Shown here piece by piece: positions 14,590-15,197 of a stretch of DNA of 15,197 nt (position 1 is its first letter; every line of letters starts with the position of its first letter). Below the pieces are notes generated by a model. The model saw nothing but the letters and a program-made list of their open reading frames with translations. It ran no database searches and had not been told where the DNA came from. This DNA is from Chloroflexota bacterium (GTDB lineage Bacteria; Chloroflexota; Limnocylindria; Limnocylindrales; CSP1-4). The stretch lies in the NCBI GenBank assembly GCA_021815005.1, contig JAKAHL010000017.1, positions 1 through 15,197 of the forward strand, in the 5' to 3' direction. A program made the position numbers and the translations under genes.

Positions 14590-14644
14590 AGGCTGGGGCC
14601 AGCGGGTCAACGCGGCGTGCTGGCGTCGTTAACGACGCGTCAAC
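14590..14644. promoter_or_regulatory. Pho-box array between the regulator and the Ala/Lys-rich gene
   Basis: Plus-strand hexamers at 11-bp steps: GTCAAC (14606-14611), weak GTGCTG (14617-14622), GTTAAC (14628-14633) and GTCAAC (14639-14644). The strong-weak-strong-strong order repeats that of the pstS array. Toward the regulator, 10 nt separate the last repeat from CAGCCT (14595-14590), which ends 6 nt before the ATG, as in the kinase promoter. No comparable -10 was seen on the plus-strand side. GCGTCGTTAACGACGC (14623-14638) is also a perfect 16-bp palindrome. Confidence 0.7.
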
Positions 14645-14661
14645 GGTGGCGAGGCAGTCAA

Positions 14662-14731
14662 GCCGAGCGAGATCCGAACTCCTGTCGGCCCGACCTGCGG
14701 CAGACTTGCAGCTGGCGGACTCGCCCTCGGC
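14662..14731 (+). other. Possible structured 5' leader of the Ala/Lys-rich gene
   Basis: The two ends of this 70-nt segment pair: 14662-14667 with 14726-14731, 14668-14671 with 14720-14723 (two bases bulged), and 14673-14676 with 14716-14719 (one base bulged), 14 bp in all. Short hairpins (for example CTGC/GCAG) can form inside. It lies between the Pho-box array and the start codon. High GC makes chance pairing common, so this is only a candidate RNA structure. Confidence 0.3.
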
Positions 14732-14762
14732 GGCCGCGAGTGCAGCGGGCAAGGAGCAACGG

Positions 14763-15197
14763 ATGAAGAGCTCGGGCGAGCGCCAGCCGGGCAACCCGGA
14801 CGGGGGCACCGGTGCTGCGGGCGGGATGGCCCTCGAGACCGCACGGGCCCAGGCGAATGAGGCAAAGGCGGCGGCGAGGGCGGCAAAGGCGGAGGCGAAG
14901 GCGGCCAAGGCCCAGGCGAAAGCGGCGGTCCGGGCCGCGAAGGCGGCCGCGAGGGTGGCGCGGCGAGCCGAGCAGGCGACGGCGAAGGCCCGTCGGCGGG
15001 CCGGCCGCGACATGGCGACGACGCGCAAGGAGGCAGCCGCCCGGGCGAGGGCGGAGGCCAACGCTGCAGCAGGGGCGCAGCAGGACGCCCCCGCGGTCGC
15101 CGGAGGGACGCCGGAGACGTCGCCGGTCGCCCGGGCGGCGGGCGCGCTCCTCGAGGAGGCAGCCGCGCTGCTGCGCTGCGGCGAGGCGGCGCCCGAG
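14763..15197 (+). CDS. Ala/Lys/Arg-rich coiled-coil-like protein (3' end beyond the window)
   Basis: An open frame of 145 codons with no stop before the window edge. The ATG at 14763 has a textbook AAGGAG Shine-Dalgarno 7 nt upstream, and the codons show the strong G/C third-position bias of real genes here. After a polar Gly/Pro-rich start (1-22), residues about 25-105 are almost only Ala, Lys, Arg, Glu and Gln (for example KAEAKAAKAQAKAAVRAAKA), predicted as a long basic helix like histone-H1-type or AlgP-type tails. A Pro/Thr/Gly linker (about 108-123) then leads to another helix (VARAAGALLEEAAALLR). No signal peptide or known domain is visible in this part. It diverges from the regulator gene across a Pho-box array. 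It may bind DNA or polyphosphate through the basic helix, which is speculative; a domain could follow beyond the edge. Confidence 0.7.
   Translation, partial: MKSSGERQPGNPDGGTGAAGGMALETARAQANEAKAAARAAKAEAKAAKAQAKAAVRAAKAAARVARRAEQATAKARRRAGRDMATTRKEAAARARAEANAAAGAQQDAPAVAGGTPETSPVARAAGALLEEAAALLRCGEAAPE

Noticed and set aside
14662..14690. tRNA-like T-loop on the minus strand (GAGTTCGGATCTC)
   Set aside because: Only 3 bp of T-stem form, the loop deviates from TTCRANY, and no matching acceptor, D and anticodon arms could be placed.
13769..15061. Minus-strand open frame of 430 codons spanning the regulator and the right edge
   Set aside because: It runs out of frame through the regulator gene and antisense to the 14763 gene, which has a strong Shine-Dalgarno; it also crosses the Pho-box intergenic region.

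Overview
This is a very GC-rich bacterial window (over 70% G+C by eye, codon third positions almost always G or C). It is densely packed with genes for inorganic phosphate uptake, sensing and scavenging, in other words a chromosomal Pho region. The organism cannot be named from the sequence. GC-rich coding, frequent GTG/TTG starts, promoters that abut start codons without a Shine-Dalgarno, and a lipoprotein PstS suggest a Chloroflexota (Limnocylindria/Ellin6529-like) or Actinomycetota genome. I lean to Chloroflexota with low confidence.

Layout. Bases 1-401 hold no convincing gene, only two short tandem duplications. On the minus strand follow a DUF47 PhoU-like protein (402-1013) and its partner, a Pit-type phosphate permease (1105-2118). 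Divergent from pit, on the plus strand, run proS (2304-4022), a J-domain protein (4060-5184), and a tight group of a soluble PAS histidine kinase (5226-6299), an endonuclease/exonuclease/phosphatase-fold hydrolase (6325-7080), a glycerophosphodiester phosphodiesterase (7077-7766) and an aldose 1-epimerase (7763-8620). Converging on these from the right is the minus-strand high-affinity phosphate operon pstS-pstC-pstA-pstB-phoU, followed by a SixA-like histidine phosphatase (13704 down to 8631). Upstream of pstS, same strand, lies an OmpR/PhoB-type regulator (13837-14583). Divergent from it, and cut by the window edge, is an Ala/Lys/Arg-rich coiled-coil-like protein (14763 onward).

How it fits together. 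Four intergenic sites carry GTTAAC/GTCAAC-like hexamers repeated at exact 11-bp spacing: before pit, before the histidine kinase, before pstS, and between the regulator and the Ala/Lys-rich gene. I read these as Pho boxes, which would make this stretch one local phosphate-starvation regulon: two uptake systems each with its own PhoU-like protein, a kinase, a DNA-binding regulator, and enzymes that could release phosphate from phosphodiesters. In the kinase and regulator promoters the last repeat is followed by 10 nt, an A-N-CCT-containing -10-like hexamer, and the ATG 6-7 nt later, so both transcripts may be leaderless.

Most unusual points: the PhoB-like regulator has lost the phosphoacceptor Asp and the conserved Lys of its receiver domain; the kinase has no membrane segment and sits about 8 kb from it; the Pit gene appears to start at an ATC codon; a 12-bp stem-loop separates pstS from pstC; and the gene divergent from the regulator encodes a highly basic Ala/Lys-rich protein that might bind polyphosphate or DNA (speculative). 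No mobile elements, CRISPR arrays, rRNA or tRNA genes were recognised.
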